A stretch of DNA of 64,000 bases from Tranzscheliella williamsii. Lineage: Eukaryota; Basidiomycota; Ustilaginomycetes; Ustilaginales; Ustilaginaceae. The position numbers and the translations under genes are program-made. Location of the stretch: assembly GCA_023212725.1 (NCBI GenBank), contig JALBYF010000001.1, positions 372,001 to 436,000 on the forward strand. Reading direction: 5' to 3'. Position 1 is the first letter of the stretch; the number at the start of each line of letters is the position of its first letter. Below are positions 30,675 to 41,768 of the stretch, piece after piece. Under the pieces are notes generated by a model. It was not told the origin of the DNA. It worked only from the letters and a program-made list of their open reading frames with translations, and ran no database searches.

Positions 30675-32660
30675 ATGGTTACCGAAATCGGCCAGAAGGA
30701 GATTCAAATCCAGGAAGGTTATGTGGGTAAGTCGATAAGAACCTTAAACTCTGCGATCGTGACAAGGGGATGGATGGCGGCTGATCCGATAACGGCGTCA
30801 AGTTATGAGGATGGCGTCAGGTTGGGTTACGTGTTGCGCATCTGTAGCTGACGCGCGTCCGCTTCTACCACAGGTAACCTGACGGAGGAGCAAGAGGAGA
30901 AGCTTCGAGAGCTATGGCTGAAGTTCTTTGAGGTGTGCCAGAACGCGGCCGACGAGGAAGCAGGCACCGTCCAAACCGGCAAGGGCGGCGACCTGAAGGG
31001 CTGGGACGAGAAGAAGTCTGGCCCCGACGGCGCCGGCATACCAAAGGACGACAAGGCCAAAGACGAGCTGAAAGCCAAGGAGGAGCAAGCCGCTCTGGAC
31101 GAGCTGCTCAACACCTATGGTTCCAGCGCGCTGCGCAACACGTTTTGGAAGTTTGTCAAGATGGACAATCCCGATACCGATGCGCTGCGATTCCTTCGAG
31201 CCCGCAAGTGGGATGTCTCGCGCGCCTTTGCCATGATGGCAGGCTGCATGAAGTGGCGGCTGGACAACAACGTCGAGGAACTCGCCGAGGGTGGTGATTT
31301 AGGCAATGCTTCCATCGAAAAGTTCCTCGACCAGCAACGAAGCGGCAAGACCTACGCAATGGGTACTACCGACAGCGAGCAGCCCATCTGCTATATTCAC
31401 GTCAAAAAGCATCTCACCTGGGGTCAGCCTGGCGCCTCGATGAGCAAATACGTCATCTATGCCATGGAATCCTTCCGCCTCCTCATGCAGCCTCCTAACG
31501 ACAAGGTGGTCCTGCTCTTTGACATGACCGGCTTTGGCCTGAAAAACATGGACTGGAACTGCATCCTCTTTATCGTCAAGTGTCTCGAAGCCTACTACCC
31601 AGAATCGCTCGGTGTTTTGTACATTCACAATGCGCCCTGGATCTTCAGCGGCATCTGGAAGCTGCTGGGCCCTATGCTCGATCCTGTTGTGCGGAGCAAG
31701 GTCAAGTTTACCAAGAAGCCCGAGGACCTTGATCTTGTACCGAAGGAAAGGCTCCTTTCCAATATGGGCGGCAACAACGTCAACGAATTCACCTTTGTCG
31801 AGCCCAAGGAAGGCGAGAACGACAAGACCCTGGATCAGGAGGGCAAAAAGCGGACCTGGCAGAACTTCATGAACGTCGCCAAAGAGTATGAAGAGATCAC
31901 CCGCAAGTGGTGCGAAACACACGGCAAGGACCAGGCGATAAACCAACAGCGAGCGCTGCTGGTCAAGAAGCTGCGGGTAGCGCAGTACGAGCATGAGCCC
32001 TACTTCCGCGGGCTCACCGTCTACCACCGTGACGGAACCATCGACGGCCAAGGCATTGTGACATGGGAATACAAGCAGAAGGACGGCGAAACGATCCGAC
32101 ACACTATCGGCCGAAAGTATTGCGTTGCTACGCTCAAAAAGGAGATCGCCGAGATCGAAGGCGGCGCTGATCTTGCCGAGGCTGAGAAGAAGGTGGGCGA
32201 CCAAGCCGAGGCTGGCGAGCTCAAGAGCGAAGAGCAGAAAGAGGCCGCTGCCCTGGGCACCAGCGCCGCAGCCGCCGGTGCGGCCGGCGCTGCTGCCGTC
32301 GCTGCCGACGACGACGCAGCGGATGCCGAGCAAGATTTCCACGAAGCCCCCGTCGCATCTCAGCAGAACACAGCCACGGCAGTCGATGGTGACACCGAGA
32401 AAGCCATCTCGCACGACGAAGAGGCAGCCAAGGCCTTGTCCCCAGCCGACCAGAAAGCATCATCCGAGACCGATGCCAATGGATCTGCCAAGCCGGCCCA
32501 GGCCAGTTCCGACGATGCCAAAACAGCGGCCACAGACTACAAGACGGAGGACTACAAGGACGGGGATGCCAACAGCCTCAAAAAGACCAGCAGCATCAAG
32601 GAGAAAGGTTCCAAGTTCGGCTCCAAGCTCAAGTCCGTCATCAGCCCCAGCAAAGCTTAA
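30675..32660 (+). CDS. Sec14-like CRAL-TRIO lipid-transfer protein
   Basis: Two exons, 30675-30726 and 30874-32660, give 612 residues. The first encodes MVTEIGQKEIQIQEGYV, and the 147-nt intron (GTAAGT to CAG) splits a Gly codon. A CRAL-TRIO N-terminal helical part (DALRFLRARKWDVSRAFAMM) is followed by the lipid-binding domain: YIHVKKHLTWGQ, KVVLLFDMTGFGLKNMDW, CLEAYYPESLGVLYIHNAPW, IFSGIWKLLGPMLDPVVRSK and VKFTK. Beyond it lies a long Ala/Glu/Lys-rich disordered tail. The N-terminal layout resembles yeast Csr1-type proteins. Such proteins exchange phosphatidylinositol or other lipids between membranes. The ligand cannot be read from the sequence. Confidence 0.9.
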
Positions 32661-33483
32661 CGTCGGCCCGTATACATTCTTTATCCCTCCCTGCTTGCTT
32701 CGGCCCTGGCTGCCCAGGCCAAAGCCGGTTGGAACTGGCACCGCGTAATCGTGTAATCTATCCCGCCGCCCGTCTGTTCACCCTATCGTATCTGCTCGAG
32801 TTGAACTATCAGCTGCGTGATTGGCTGCATTGTCTTTTTGCTGTTTGAAAACTGCGCGCGCTGTGTGGCCTTGCGCCGTTGGGAGCTGGGTGACGTGCTT
32901 CGAGAGGAGGAGAGGGGCGGAGATGGCCACCGCTGAGGTCCTCTTGATTTGCAATCCACGAGCTTCGAATGGGAGGCTCGAGAGGAACGCGCATGACTGG
33001 CAGGGTCGCGCAGTTTGTCAATCAATAGTAGCAATTCCAGCTTCATCATTCGCTCCAGGCGCGGCTGCCGGTTTGACAGCTTGTCAGATATCTCATCATA
33101 TCCTCAGTGCCACGCCTGCCACTGCTACGGTACCCACTCCTGCCTTGTCGGCGTACGCCAGGTGTGGAAGAGGCATGGTTTCGGCCGTGCGGGTGTGGGG
33201 GGCGCGACGCTCGAGGCCACACTGGCCGACCCTGCTGGTTGCCCGCAAAGGAGCGCCGCGCTCGGCGAGCTGCGGCCAGGCGGCACCTGAGCCTTATGAT
33301 CGTGGGCCAGCGGCGACGGAGCGGGCGAGCGCTTGCTTATCCAGCACTAGCGCACCGCCCAACACAAACAGGCCAGCCAGGTACACGCCCGCATCGCGCC
33401 ATTCATATACCCTCGGCCGCTTCGAGCGCGCCCTGCTCGCCCCGGGCCTGCAAACGCTCTCCCTGTCTCTTGTCGGCTTCAAG
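32661..33483. other. Intergenic, promoter side of the FHIT-CobW gene
   Basis: An 823-bp stretch. The frame of the next gene stays open backward to 32821, but this part has no conserved domain and no good start, so I treat it as non-coding. An early ATG at 32922 in that frame is the main alternative. Confidence 0.45.
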
Positions 33484-35828
33484 ATGGCTCCTACCGCTGT
33501 CTCACCGCGCTTGCCCGCGCTCGATTTGGCGCCCAAGGCCGCCCGCAAACCGCCTCCCAAGCCCACCGCCAAGTCTAGCAAACAGGTCAAGTTCGCCGCG
33601 TTCGACGTCTCCGCGCAGACGTTCTATACCTCGGCCAGCGGGTCCTGCGCCGCTATCGTGAATCTGAAGCCGATCGTGCCCGGCCATGCGCTCGTCATTC
33701 CGACGCATCCCTACAACCGCTTTTCGGACCTCCCACCGAGCCTCGTTGCGGACCTTTTCCAGAGTGTCCAGGAGGTGGCGAAGGGGCTGGAGGCGGCCTT
33801 CAGCGCCGACGCCCTCACGATCAGCGTTCAGGACGGAGAGGCGGCCGGCCAGACCGTGCCGCATCTACACGTCCATATCCTTCCACGCAAGACTGGCGAC
33901 TTCGACCCCAACGATGCCATCTACAACCATCTCGAGCAATGGGGGTTCGACCTCGACCGGCTCACTGCGCAGCAGAACGGCGCCGCCGTCAAGGTAGATG
34001 CCGACGAGGACCGCGAGCCGCGGTCTCACGAAGAGATGAACAAGGAGGCGGCCTACCTCGCCACACTGTTCTCTCCAGAGGGCAAGTTCAACCCTGCCAT
34101 GGTCCCGTCCCCCAGCAAGAAGCGGGCGTCACAGCCAACGGCCACCTCGACGGCCAAGCGGACACGCACAGAGAAGCTGCCGGTCACGCTGCTCAGCGGC
34201 TTCCTCGGCGCCGGAAAAACGACGCTCCTGGAACACATCCTCACCTCGCGTGACCACGGCCTCCGCGTGGCCGTCGTCGTCAACGACATGGGCGCCCTCA
34301 ACATCGACGCGAGCCTCCTCTCCAACCACCACGTCACCCAGTCCGAAGAAAAGGTAGTGCAGATGCAGAACGGATGCATCTGCTGCACGTTGCGCGGCGA
34401 CCTGCTTGAGCAGGTCGCAGCGCTTGCCGACGACAAGCAGATCGACTACCTCCTCATCGAGAGCACCGGCATTTCGGAGCCGATGCAGGTTGCCGAGACC
34501 TTCTCGGAGGAGTTTGCGGACATGTATGTCCAGATGGCCGCCGACATGGAGGAAGAGATCCGTGCCGACCCCGTCAAGGGCAAGGAGAACGAGAGGGTCG
34601 CCGCCATCCTCAAGGCCGGCGGACTGCCCGCAGTCGCGCGTCTCGACACCTGCGTCACCGTGGTCGACGCAGTCAATCTTTTCAACGACTACAACACGAC
34701 CGACTTCCTGGTCGACCGCCACAAGGACGACCACGACGTGCCCGAAGAGGACGACCGCAACATCAGCGACCTGCAGACGGACCAGCTGGAGTTTGCCAAC
34801 GTCATCCTAATCAACAAGTGCGACCTGGTCAGCAAGGAAGAGGTCAACAAGATCCGGTCCTTCCTCCACCTGCTCAACCCGGATGCCAAGGTCGTGGCGA
34901 CCACCAAGAGCCGCATCGATCTGCATGAAATCCTTAACACCAACCTGTTTAGCTACGAAAAAGCCGCGCTCGGCGCCGGATGGCTCAAGAGCCTCAACGA
35001 GGAGATCAAGCCCGAGACGGAAGAATACGGCATCGGCAGTTTCGTCTATCGTGCGCGCCGGCCGTTCCACCCGGCCAGGCTCTGGGAGACCATCCGTGAG
35101 GTCTTTGTCGTGATCCAAAACGAATACATTGACGACGGCGAAAGCGAAGGCGACGATGAGGACAAGGACGAGGATGACGACGAGACGGCAACCGGTTCGG
35201 ACGCAGGCTCCGACGAGATGGATGTGGATGGAGGCGAGGCACAGCCGCAGTTGAATCCGCAGGCGCGACTCGCGGCCAAGAAAGCAAGCGAGACGTTTGG
35301 GCCGCTGCTGCGGTCGAAGGGGTTTGTGTGGCTCGCGACACGGCCGCTGATGTTTGGCGAATGGTCGCAGGCGGGCATCATGCTGACGTTGCAGGGTGGC
35401 GAGCGCTGGCGCTGCGAGGTGCCCGAGGAGGAGTGGCCGCAGGACGCCGACGTGCGCGCCGCGATCCGCAAGGACTTCCACGGCCGCTGGGGCGACCGCC
35501 GCCAGGAGATCGTCCTGATCGGCACAGACATGCGCCACGGCGGCGAGACACGCCTCACCGAAGCCCTCGACCACTGCCTCCTCACGCCCGACGAGATGGC
35601 CTCGTGGGAACAGATCATGGCCGACCCCAACCTCCCTGACATGAAGCAGAAGCAGCATGCCCTCGAACAACTCTTCGAAGACGGGTAAGTCGACCCGGTG
35701 CCTGCGCCCACCCACTCTCATCAGTGCTAACCCTACTTTGCCTCCTCCCTGCGTTTGGACGCGACTACAGCTTCGAAGACTGGCTCGACATGGAAGACCC
35801 GGAAGCGCACGCCGGCCACAATCACTGA
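33484..35828 (+). CDS. FHIT-type HIT hydrolase fused to a CobW/COG0523 GTPase
   Basis: Exons 33484-35684 and 35771-35828 give 752 residues. Residues 35-200 are a complete FHIT-like domain: IVNLKPIVPGHALVIP, SVQDGEAAGQTVPHLHVHIL with the HxHxH triad (127, 129, 131), LPRKTGDFDPNDAIYNHLEQ, and the C-terminal helix SHEEMNKEAAYLATLF. After a basic linker comes a COG0523 GTPase: LLSGFLGAGKTTLLEHIL (P-loop 239-247), the metal-site CICC (298-301), LLIESTGISEP, and INKCD. The CobW C-terminal domain (WLATRPLMFGEWSQAG) follows an acidic insert. Exon 2 adds a His-rich end (HAGHNH). FHIT enzymes cleave diadenosine tri-/tetraphosphates; COG0523 proteins are zinc/metal chaperones. The frame is continuous between the two. 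The ATG at 33484 has a good context just upstream of the HIT domain. Confidence 0.9.
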
Positions 35829-36494
35829 CACCATCACGCACACTCGCTTGCCCCATCGCCACATCGTACAATCTACTTGCATCCGACACAACCATGCGCG
35901 CCGCTGCGTGATGGCGCAGACCGTGACTCGGCCGCGCTGATACGGCTTGCGTACTCTAGGCTTGTGCATGTAGCGTGAGAAGGCGGGCCGCGATGGCGGT
36001 GCGCTTGCGGGCAGGCGAGCAAACGATACGCAGAATCCATGACGTCACTGTTGACGTGTGCGGGTACGCGGTAGTTTCGGAGTCGGATGCACGGGCGTGC
36101 GAATGGTGGCGACGTGCAGGCGAATGGGGCTCGTGCTGGGGTCCAGCGATGACGTAGCCGGATGGATCCCGGCGCGGCTACGGCCTCCGCTGCGCCGTGC
36201 TGTGCGAAGAAGCCCGTGCGCGCCGCCGATGACCGGCCCCCCAGCAACCTGCATCGTGACGCCGCCGCCGAGCGGCTGTGCCAACTCGGCCGCCACTCAC
36301 AGCACAAGCTCGTCCGCCGATCGACCAACACTCCCGTCCACTGAACCCCCCTACGCCGCTCCCAAGCCGAGCGCCGTCTTTGCTCGCATATATAACAGTC
36401 TTACTCGCCCTGCCAATCCATCTCATCCCTCCATCCACAACCACACACACTACCCAACACACAACCCACTACCCAACCCACTATATCTTTCACA
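35829..36494. other. Intergenic, promoter region of HMP1
   Basis: No gene is supported in this 666-bp stretch. Its last 90 bases form a CA-rich leader (cacacacactacccaacaca and similar). Confidence 0.5.
36389..36395 (+). promoter_or_regulatory. TATA box of HMP1
   Basis: TATATAA lies 100 bp upstream of the HMP1 start and is followed by a CA-rich leader, which fits a strongly expressed gene. It is the clearest TATA element I see in front of any gene in the window. Confidence 0.6.
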
Positions 36495-36864
36495 ATGGCT
36501 GAACCTTCCAAGGCTAACGGGTAGGTACTGGCGCTGCTGTATGCGTGCACGCGCGACCGATACTGACTCTTACCCCACCCCGCCCGCTCACAGAAACTAC
36601 AACTCGGTCGCCGGTACCGTCAAGGAGACCATCGGCAACGTCACCGGCTCCACCGACTGGCAGTCGACCGGCAAGGAGCAGCACGCCAAGGGCGAGTCGG
36701 AGATCAAGGCCGCCGAAACCAAGGCCTACGCAGAGGGCGCCAAGGACCAGGTCTCGGGCAAGTTCGACAACGTCGTCGGCTCAGTCACCGGCAACACCGA
36801 GAAGGAGATGTCCGGCAAGACCCAGGAGAAGCAGGGCAAGGCCCAGAAGGAGTTCAACTCATAG
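36495..36864 (+). CDS. HMP1: Mismatch/cruciform DNA-binding protein Hmp1 homologue (CsbD-like)
   Basis: Exons 36495-36520 and 36594-36864 give 98 residues. The intron has a GTAGGT donor and a CAG acceptor and splits a Gly codon. Exon 2 begins NYNSVAGTVKETIGNVTGST, then DWQSTGKEQHAKGESEIKAA, and later KFDNVVGSVTGNTEKEMSGK. Length and wording match what I recall of Ustilago maydis Hmp1, a small protein that binds mismatched and cruciform DNA. The repeated GxVKETIGNVTG / KFDNVVGSVTG pattern is that of CsbD-like stress proteins, so a general stress role is also possible. Confidence 0.9.
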
Positions 36865-37178
36865 CCGCGTCCCCACCTTCCATGATATAGCAATATGATA
36901 TCCTGAACCATCCTCTAGCACTCCTTGCCTGTGTCGCTTGCACTATGATTGTCCCGTTGCCCTCTTGAGATCCGCCGGGTGAGTTACACTCGAGAAGGTT
37001 GACGTCAAGTCGGTATGCCACCACGCCAATGACCGGACATACTGTTAAACGTGCTTTATGATCCACACTTGTTATCTAGAAGGGTGAACTGTCTTCGGCG
37101 AAACCACGTATGTACACAGCAAAGCGGGGACAGGATGGGCATCGACTAGTACAATACTGCAAATCAAGCGTAAATAAA
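36865..37178. other. Intergenic between convergent genes
   Basis: A 314-bp spacer between the HMP1 stop and the Zn2Cys6 gene stop; no feature is seen. Confidence 0.5.
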
Positions 37179-40100
37179 CTAGGGGTCCGAGATGGGGCCT
37201 AGGCTCGAAACCGGCAGGATCGAGTGGGCCGGGTTCGAGGCCGTCCAAGCGTTGGCGTAGTCAGAAAAGTCGTAAAGCGGCGTGCCGAGGAAGGTGTCCA
37301 GGCCGAAGCCGGCACTAGGCGTGCCAACCGACGATACGTCCGCCTTGTCGCGCTGCGCAGCGTCCGAACTCATGCTGATATCCGCGGCATCTGGGCGCTT
37401 GGCGGTAGTGTCGCCATACTCTGTTCCCGTGGCACCAGCAGAGAAGGCGGGCGCCGGAGAGGATGACAATGCCGGCGGAGCATATGCAGAAACGTTGGTT
37501 CCGCTTGTGACGCCGGTGTTGTTGAAGAAGCCGTTGGACTCGAGGAAAGGAGTCATGCCCGTACGGACGGGGGGCTGCGGGCGTTGCTGAGCCGCTCCAT
37601 GAGCTTGGGTACCATGCTGAGCTTGACCCTGCCCATAGCCACCCTGCTCACGATCAGCGGCGCCGCTGCTGCCTGAAGGCTGTATAAACGTCGCGAGCGT
37701 CGACTGGGCAGCAGCAGTGTTGGTGCTGATGCCGCTGGCACCTTGAGTGATAATCCAGTTCCAAAAGGAATCCATATCGATCGGGTTGTCAGCACGGGTT
37801 GGAGCTGGATCAGCTGGTGGACTTGTCAACGCCGAAGCCTGAGGAATCGAAGAGGAGCTGCTGTTGCCGCGATTCAGTTGCCACTGCGGCCGGTTGAACG
37901 CATCTTTCGGAAGCGAAGCATCGCTATGGCCCGATATGCTAGTATTGTCAGTGAAGTCGCTGCTGGCGTTGCCATTGCCGAACATGAAGGCGGCCGCCTT
38001 ATCCTCATGACTCGAATACTCGGACGACGTCGAGGCGCTTCGAGCCTCGTGACCTGACGAAAGACTGCCATCTGCCGAGCTACTACCGGGCGAGTTCTCG
38101 CACTGCTCGAGGAAAGCGCTGAGATCAAATGTCTGGCCGTCCGGAGGCGAGACCGCGTTGTTCATAAGCATGTCGGCTCCGTTGGGTGCTACAATGCGTT
38201 GCGAGGCATCGACGGTAGCGGGGAAAGAAAAGTCGTAGGCGCCATTGTAATGCACGGCGGATGGCATCATGTCAGGAAAGGGGACCTCGTCCGACCTAGC
38301 GCCATTCGCCGATGATGCAGGGCTGAAGCCGGATGTCGGCAGCGTCATGGCGTCCATGCGAAGCTTTGAAGCATCATCTTTGGTGGCTGCAACGCCATTG
38401 TAATTGTTGTAGGACGAGAACGGCGTTGAGCTCGAGCCGGTTTGCATGTGGGCAAGTAAGGCAGTGGGGTTGTGCGAGTCCGTGGCATCTTTAGCCAGGA
38501 CAGCAGCCATAGATGCGTGCCTCTTGGACTTGTCTTGATCTTGGGACTCGGCGACGCTCTGGGACTGTTGTATGGCGGTGCTGGCGTCGCCACGCGCGGC
38601 CATGGCAACTCTCTGTGCAAGGCTGAGTAGATTTTTGCGGCGCCCGCTGCCAATACTCGCCTCAGCCTCGGCGGCGTCAGCTCCCACGTCGGCCTGACGC
38701 TTACGCTTCTGCTTGCTCAATTCTTGTGGCGATGTGGACGCTTCGTCTTTTCTTGCTAAAGCAGCATTTCCGGCCTGCCATCTTTCTTCCTCCTCTTCTA
38801 GCAGAGCTTCGATAACGCGGATACATTTTTTCGCGGCACAGTCGCTGCCGTCGACCTGTTTCAGTGCACTGATGGCTTCTGTGATCTCGGACCGAACCGA
38901 CAGCCGGTGATCCAGAGTCTGTCTGGTGTGCAAAAGGTGCAGAGCCAGAACGATGGCAGCCGAGAAGCTCTGCATGAGGTTTACCCAAAGACGATCGATG
39001 ACCGTACATCTAGACCTGATCTTCTTTTGCATGTCCAAAATCGAACGTGCAAGGAGCACGCAGTTGGTTCGAGACTCTTTGCGACTCGAGAGATTGGGAC
39101 GATGGATACGCAGAAGCTTGCTAAAGACGGCTTGCTGCAGTAACCATCGTTGCACTTCGATGCAGGTGACACGGCCGATCTCTGAGCCTACCTTGAAGAA
39201 ACTGGGAGCATTTTCAAGTACGCCTCTGTACAGCATATCGAGTTTGCGAGCCTCGGCACAGCTGAGACGTCGGTCGCCGCCGTTGGTGGCTACGTGCAGC
39301 TCCCTTCGAAGCCTCACATCGACGTCTTCCTTGACCGCAACACCAAACTCGAGGTTGGAAAGGACGTAGGACATCTCGGTGAACTCTTCCCGAGGTCGTG
39401 GGGCGGGAAGAGGAGTCATCATAAGGTCCTCGTCGTTGTAGTTTCCAGGAAGAGGGGTGTTGAAATGTTCGGCTCGGATGATATAGTCTTTTGCACATCC
39501 GGTGCCTGTGGTGCTCCAGTCCCTGAACACGAGGGCCCACCAGATGCGCTTAGCGATTTCCCTACGGATCACCTTGGACGAGGGCTCACCGGATTTGGGC
39601 TGCTTGTCCAGGTCGCCCAGACGATGCAGACCCATGTCCTGCGCACTGGTGATGGCAATGCGCAATAGCGCGATGTTTGTGCTTCCGCAGTCTGATTCTC
39701 CTGCATAACTGGAGCCAGAAACTGAATTGAAAAGGTAGAGTAGGAGGATGGCTTGAAGCACACTCATGCTGGTCGAGTTGAGATAGCCAGCCAGGACGAG
39801 GCAAGTCTTGGCAGCCGAATGCCAGGCGTGAATTGTCTTGCCATCGAAGAGATGACTGGCGGATTCCCATTCACGCTTCGGCTTGCACGGATAAAAACGA
39901 ATGCCGAGCGCCAAGATGCTCAAAAACATGGCGAGCCAGCCTGGATCCACATGGTTGACAACGCGTGCTCGCTTCTCTGCTGAGTCAAGAGCGTAGAAAG
40001 CTTCCATCTCCCGTTTCAAACAGGGAATGTGGATGACGTGGCCGCCAAGGTATCGGACCCGTGATTCATAGACCTCGACCAGCTGGTAGGCTATTGCTTT

Positions 40101-41768
40101 GGAAGGGAGACTTTCGCAGATGGCGCGTAGGACCATCTCTCTCTCGGTATTCTTAGTGACGATAAGTTCGCGGCCCTGCTGTCTCGCCTTTAATTGTTCC
40201 TCTTGCAGAAGGATGTCTGCGGCAGACCATGCCCAGCCCATGCCCCAGCCAAAGAGGGTCTCGGGTCCACTTTTCAGGCGCAAAAGGCCCTTGTTTTGGC
40301 AGGCAAGCCGACAAGGTACCGCGATAGGCGGAGGCTCAGTAGAGGGAGGCTGATTCTTCATCAGGCACTCTAGGAATGCAGCTTGCTCATTGACAAACTC
40401 GCCATTTTGATCCTTTTCGGCTTGACCGTCCTGCATCTCATCGCCTGTGCGAGGTCGGCAGGCACAGGCAGGTCCACCCGTGCCTCCAGAGGCTTGCACC
40501 GAGTTGCTATCAGTGAGCGGTGGGAGAAGCAGACCTGTTGCGTCACCGACTTGATCGTCCTGACCCGGGCCGATCGAAACCGCCTCTGAAGTCGGAGCCG
40601 CGGATAGAGAGGATCTCTGTTCTGCAGAGTTGTTCATTGGACAGCTGGCGGAGGTGTGCAATGGACAGCTGGTAGACCCGTCCATTGGACATCTCTCAGA
40701 CTTCGTCACTGGACAGTGGGATTCTGGCTCTGGCTCAGTGTCTTTCAAGAGGCACCTCTCAAACTTTTCGCCGGTTTCTTGCAGCAGAAGGTCTGCCTCC
40801 ATTTCCTTTTTGAGACACTTTTCGAACTGTTGACCTGTGGCATCGCATTTCCCTGCAGCGGGCGCGGCATCCGAGGTAGGTCCGCCTGCGGTAGGGCAGG
40901 GGGCGTTGGCCCATGCGGTCCGAGGTCGGCCGTTCATAGCCATATTTTCGAGTTCCACGGCAGCATCCTCGGTATCGCTGTCCAGTTCTCGTCGCGAGAC
41001 GGGCATGTCATTTAGCTTGAGAAGTGTGCGTGGAGCGCGACGGCGCTCAACGTTTGAAGTGGGTGGTGCAGTGTCGTCGTCATCCTCGCTATCGTCAGTA
41101 TCCAGAGGCGCCGCATGAGGCGAGACGGAGTGATGCGTTGTACTGGGATTGGACGTCGAGCGATGCGAATCAAAGACGCTCTGAGGGCCATATGAAGATG
41201 CGGAAAGACGGGCAAAGTCGAAGTCTGGATTGGCCGTAGAGACACCACTGGCTCGGTAGTTATTCCAATTGGATAAGGAAGGAGAAAGGTCACTGGCTCC
41301 TGAGAGGGGAATTTGCCCTGCAAGCAAAGCTTCGACTTGTGCTAAACGGACCTTGATGGCCTCCACTTCGGCGGGGGGTGGGCTGCCACTAGCTTGCGCA
41401 GCCCTGACTTGGTTCTTTGCTGTAGTGATTGCGGCGCTGAACTGGGTGTATGCATCTGTGCCTGGGGATAAGGGATCCAAGGCGTGCTGCTGTTCTGAAG
41501 TAGCGGATGTAGTAAAGTGGTTGTTATGGCCGCCGTCTGTGGCTTTCGGGTTCTGCTCGATGCGACAGAGATGCTGCTCTCCTCGTTTGATGCACTGATT
41601 ACATGGTACTACGCGATCGCATTTGATCTTCTTCTCACGACACGAAACGCAGGAGACAGCCTTGCGATTTCGACGTTTAGGAAGGGGCCTGGCGGCGTCG
41701 TCATGCTGACCTTCTGACGGTAGAGCACCGTCGCTAGAGAGATTCATAGTGAAGCCATTGTCACTCAT
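37179..41768 (-). CDS. Zn(2)-Cys(6) fungal transcription factor
   Basis: Single-exon gene of 1,529 residues from the ATG at 41768 to TAG. Near the N-terminus is a binuclear zinc cluster: RKAVSCVSCREKKIKCDR, PCNQCIKRGEQHLC, six Cys in canonical spacing. The middle (about residues 520-900) resembles the fungal-specific transcription factor domain (VEVYESRVRYLGGHVIHIPC, RALVFRDWS and so on). The remainder is Ser/Asn/Gln-rich, as in activation domains. Between them, around 40630-40850, lie short Cys repeats: GQQFEKCLKKE / GEKFERCLLKD and a run of CPx segments (CPVTKSER, CPMDGSTS, CPLHTSAS, CPMNNSA). Target genes cannot be inferred. It is divergent from the MOB gene, across a 2-kb spacer. Confidence 0.9.
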   Translation of the reverse strand: MSDNGFTMNLSSDGALPSEGQHDDAARPLPKRRNRKAVSCVSCREKKIKCDRVVPCNQCIKRGEQHLCRIEQNPKATDGGHNNHFTTSATSEQQHALDPLSPGTDAYTQFSAAITTAKNQVRAAQASGSPPPAEVEAIKVRLAQVEALLAGQIPLSGASDLSPSLSNWNNYRASGVSTANPDFDFARLSASSYGPQSVFDSHRSTSNPSTTHHSVSPHAAPLDTDDSEDDDDTAPPTSNVERRRAPRTLLKLNDMPVSRRELDSDTEDAAVELENMAMNGRPRTAWANAPCPTAGGPTSDAAPAAGKCDATGQQFEKCLKKEMEADLLLQETGEKFERCLLKDTEPEPESHCPVTKSERCPMDGSTSCPLHTSASCPMNNSAEQRSSLSAAPTSEAVSIGPGQDDQVGDATGLLLPPLTDSNSVQASGGTGGPACACRPRTGDEMQDGQAEKDQNGEFVNEQAAFLECLMKNQPPSTEPPPIAVPCRLACQNKGLLRLKSGPETLFGWGMGWAWSAADILLQEEQLKARQQGRELIVTKNTEREMVLRAICESLPSKAIAYQLVEVYESRVRYLGGHVIHIPCLKREMEAFYALDSAEKRARVVNHVDPGWLAMFLSILALGIRFYPCKPKREWESASHLFDGKTIHAWHSAAKTCLVLAGYLNSTSMSVLQAILLLYLFNSVSGSSYAGESDCGSTNIALLRIAITSAQDMGLHRLGDLDKQPKSGEPSSKVIRREIAKRIWWALVFRDWSTTGTGCAKDYIIRAEHFNTPLPGNYNDEDLMMTPLPAPRPREEFTEMSYVLSNLEFGVAVKEDVDVRLRRELHVATNGGDRRLSCAEARKLDMLYRGVLENAPSFFKVGSEIGRVTCIEVQRWLLQQAVFSKLLRIHRPNLSSRKESRTNCVLLARSILDMQKKIRSRCTVIDRLWVNLMQSFSAAIVLALHLLHTRQTLDHRLSVRSEITEAISALKQVDGSDCAAKKCIRVIEALLEEEEERWQAGNAALARKDEASTSPQELSKQKRKRQADVGADAAEAEASIGSGRRKNLLSLAQRVAMAARGDASTAIQQSQSVAESQDQDKSKRHASMAAVLAKDATDSHNPTALLAHMQTGSSSTPFSSYNNYNGVAATKDDASKLRMDAMTLPTSGFSPASSANGARSDEVPFPDMMPSAVHYNGAYDFSFPATVDASQRIVAPNGADMLMNNAVSPPDGQTFDLSAFLEQCENSPGSSSADGSLSSGHEARSASTSSEYSSHEDKAAAFMFGNGNASSDFTDNTSISGHSDASLPKDAFNRPQWQLNRGNSSSSSIPQASALTSPPADPAPTRADNPIDMDSFWNWIITQGASGISTNTAAAQSTLATFIQPSGSSGAADREQGGYGQGQAQHGTQAHGAAQQRPQPPVRTGMTPFLESNGFFNNTGVTSGTNVSAYAPPALSSSPAPAFSAGATGTEYGDTTAKRPDAADISMSSDAAQRDKADVSSVGTPSAGFGLDTFLGTPLYDFSDYANAWTASNPAHSILPVSSLGPISDP

